Part shown: positions 5,513 to 5,930 of the stretch, one piece after another
Position numbering within the stretch: the first letter of the stretch is position 1
How the letters are laid out: every line of letters starts with the position of its first letter
Assembly (NCBI GenBank): GCA_030623425.1
Contig: JAUXMA010000119.1
Coordinates: 1 to 5,930, forward strand
Reading direction: 5' to 3'
DNA: 5,930 nt
Origin: Rhodospirillaceae bacterium
GTDB taxonomy: Bacteria; Pseudomonadota; Alphaproteobacteria; Rhodospirillales; 2-02-FULL-58-16
Notes under the pieces: generated by a model
Seen by the model: the letters and a program-made list of their open reading frames with translations, nothing else
What the model was told of the DNA's origin: nothing
Database searches by the model: none
Made by a program: the position numbers and the translations under genes

Positions 5513-5529
5513 TTGTTCATGGTGAACAA
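5513..5529. promoter_or_regulatory. 7-3-7 dyad, candidate operator
   Basis: TTGTTCA (5513-5519) and TGAACAA (5523-5529) are perfect inverted repeats around TGG. The size and spacing fit a dimeric regulator site. It lies 158 bp before the TolC-like gene and 184 bp before the methyltransferase start. The dyad overlaps the start of a short ORF, so it could also act as an RNA hairpin hiding that start codon. Confidence 0.4.
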
Positions 5530-5554
5530 TGACGATCCGTTTATGGAAAATTAA
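5519..5554 (+). CDS. Possible 11-residue leader peptide ORF
   Basis: ATG at 5519 is preceded by AAGAGGA (5504-5510) at an ideal 8-nt spacing and encodes MVNNDDPFMEN before TAA. It matches no protein I recognise. It may be a leader peptide of the TolC-like gene, the 5' stub of a lost gene, or a chance match. The dyad at 5513-5529 covers its start codon, which would suit translational control. Acidic and asparagine-rich; no membrane segment. Confidence 0.25.
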   Translation: MVNNDDPFMEN

Positions 5555-5686
5555 CCGAAACACCGCAAGTTGATGGGGGGGTAGGTTTGTGGTATCAACC
5601 TTTCACTCCTTTGGATACATGGAGCTTCTTGCGTCGGTTTTGCTTCTATATGTAGTATATTTTTTAAGTTTAGAAAGATTTATTGC

Positions 5687-5930
5687 ATGTCGCACAGGCA
5701 ACGCCTAGGGGTGGCGGCGGGGGTCGGTTTTCTCCTGGTGGCCGCCCTGTTCCTTGGCGGGCCGCCGGCGCGGGCGCTCACCCTGGACGAGATTCTGCCC
5801 GAACTTGTCGACACCCACAACCAAGTCAAGGCGGCCGAGGACGACCTGTTCGCCGCCCGCGAGCGGGCGCGGGTGGCGTTGGGCGGCTGGTATCCGACCT
5901 TGAACGTTAGCGGCAATTTCGGGCGCGAAA
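5687..5930 (+). CDS. TolC-family outer membrane efflux protein, N-terminal part (cut by window end)
   Basis: The first 81 residues are visible from ATG 5687. Residues 1-30 form a Sec signal peptide: basic MSHRQR, hydrophobic core GFLLVAALFL, and an Ala-x-Ala-like end at PARA, with cleavage predicted before LTLDEIL. The mature start, LTLDEILPELVDTHNQVKAAEDDL, followed by ARERARVALGGWYPTLNVSG, is typical of TolC-type channels: the first helix, then the GWYP-T-L entry into a beta strand. These proteins form the outer-membrane tunnel of type I secretion or RND/MFS efflux pumps. The Shine-Dalgarno sequence is weak (AGAAAGA, about 9 bp upstream). It is transcribed away from the methyltransferase gene. 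The substrate and pump partners lie outside the window. Confidence 0.85.
   Translation, partial: MSHRQRLGVAAGVGFLLVAALFLGGPPARALTLDEILPELVDTHNQVKAAEDDLFAARERARVALGGWYPTLNVSGNFGRE

Larger units (their letters stand above)
5330..5686. other. Divergent intergenic region between the methyltransferase and TolC-like genes
   Basis: These 357 bp hold no sizeable gene. The left part has GC-rich short repeats (5361-5485). The centre has a dyad with a tiny ORF (5513-5554), and a run of seven G (5575-5581) between GTTGAT (5569-5574) and ATCAAC (5594-5599). The right part (about 5640-5686) is AT-rich and likely holds the TolC-gene promoter: TTGCGT with TAGTAT 18 bp later is a weak candidate. Confidence 0.6.

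Noticed and set aside
5683..5910. A 75-codon plus-strand frame from TTG 5683 at the right end.
   Set aside because: It overlaps the TolC-like signal peptide in another frame; its product is glycine/arginine-rich shadow sequence, and it stops within the window.

Overview
The window reads as a chromosomal segment of a GC-rich alphaproteobacterium, most likely Rhodospirillales-like. The grounds are a SAM-II riboswitch in front of an O-succinylhomoserine sulfhydrylase gene (a typically alphaproteobacterial arrangement), the metZ / radical SAM / apaG / folE gene order, the style of the proteins, and dispersed palindromic repeats ending in TAGAGC/GCTCTA. There is no phage, plasmid, transposase or CRISPR signature. 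This is mostly ordinary core metabolism, with some unusual regulatory and decayed sequence.

Layout, left to right. Positions 1-209 hold no gene but carry two neighbouring palindromic repeats (49-112 and 123-188) just downstream of folE. A minus-strand cluster then runs from right to left. It starts with a promoter, a SAM-II riboswitch and an intrinsic terminator (3998-3861). metZ follows (3824-2619), then a stem-loop, then an uncharacterised radical SAM gene (2476-1517) whose stop codon sits in the loop of a 9-bp GC hairpin. Next comes a broken apaG (1446-1108) with an in-frame TGA and a missing conserved segment. Last is folE (848-210), starting at GTG. Between the apaG remnant and folE are a candidate folE promoter and five 26-bp tandem repeats (901-1030), which would lie in the folE mRNA leader.

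To the right of the riboswitch promoter, on the plus strand, lies tRNA-Leu(CAA) at 4161-4247 with an encoded CCA. The stretch 3825-4160 holds no protein gene: it contains the metZ control region and then a 12-bp tandem repeat just upstream of the tRNA. After the tRNA, about 210 bp hold a small hairpin and a third TAGAGC-type palindrome. The terminal TAG of that palindrome is the stop codon of the next minus-strand gene, a stand-alone pterin-binding methyltetrahydrofolate:corrinoid methyltransferase (5329-4460). The 357-bp stretch 5330-5686 holds no sizeable gene. It carries GC-rich 9-bp repeats, a 7-3-7 dyad overlapping an 11-codon ORF with a good Shine-Dalgarno sequence, and AT-rich DNA leading into the 5' end of a plus-strand TolC-family outer-membrane gene cut by the window edge.

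Functional picture. metZ makes homocysteine and is probably controlled by SAM feedback. The methyltransferase moves methyl groups from methyl-THF to a corrinoid protein, possibly as one part of a split methionine synthase, so both may serve methionine/one-carbon metabolism. FolE starts pterin/folate synthesis, which supplies the carrier used by the methyltransferase. The role of the radical SAM protein is unknown. I see no convincing wholly new multi-gene system. The best leads are the hairpin-repeat leader of folE, the orphan radical SAM protein, the decayed apaG, and the small dyad/mini-ORF upstream of the TolC-like gene.
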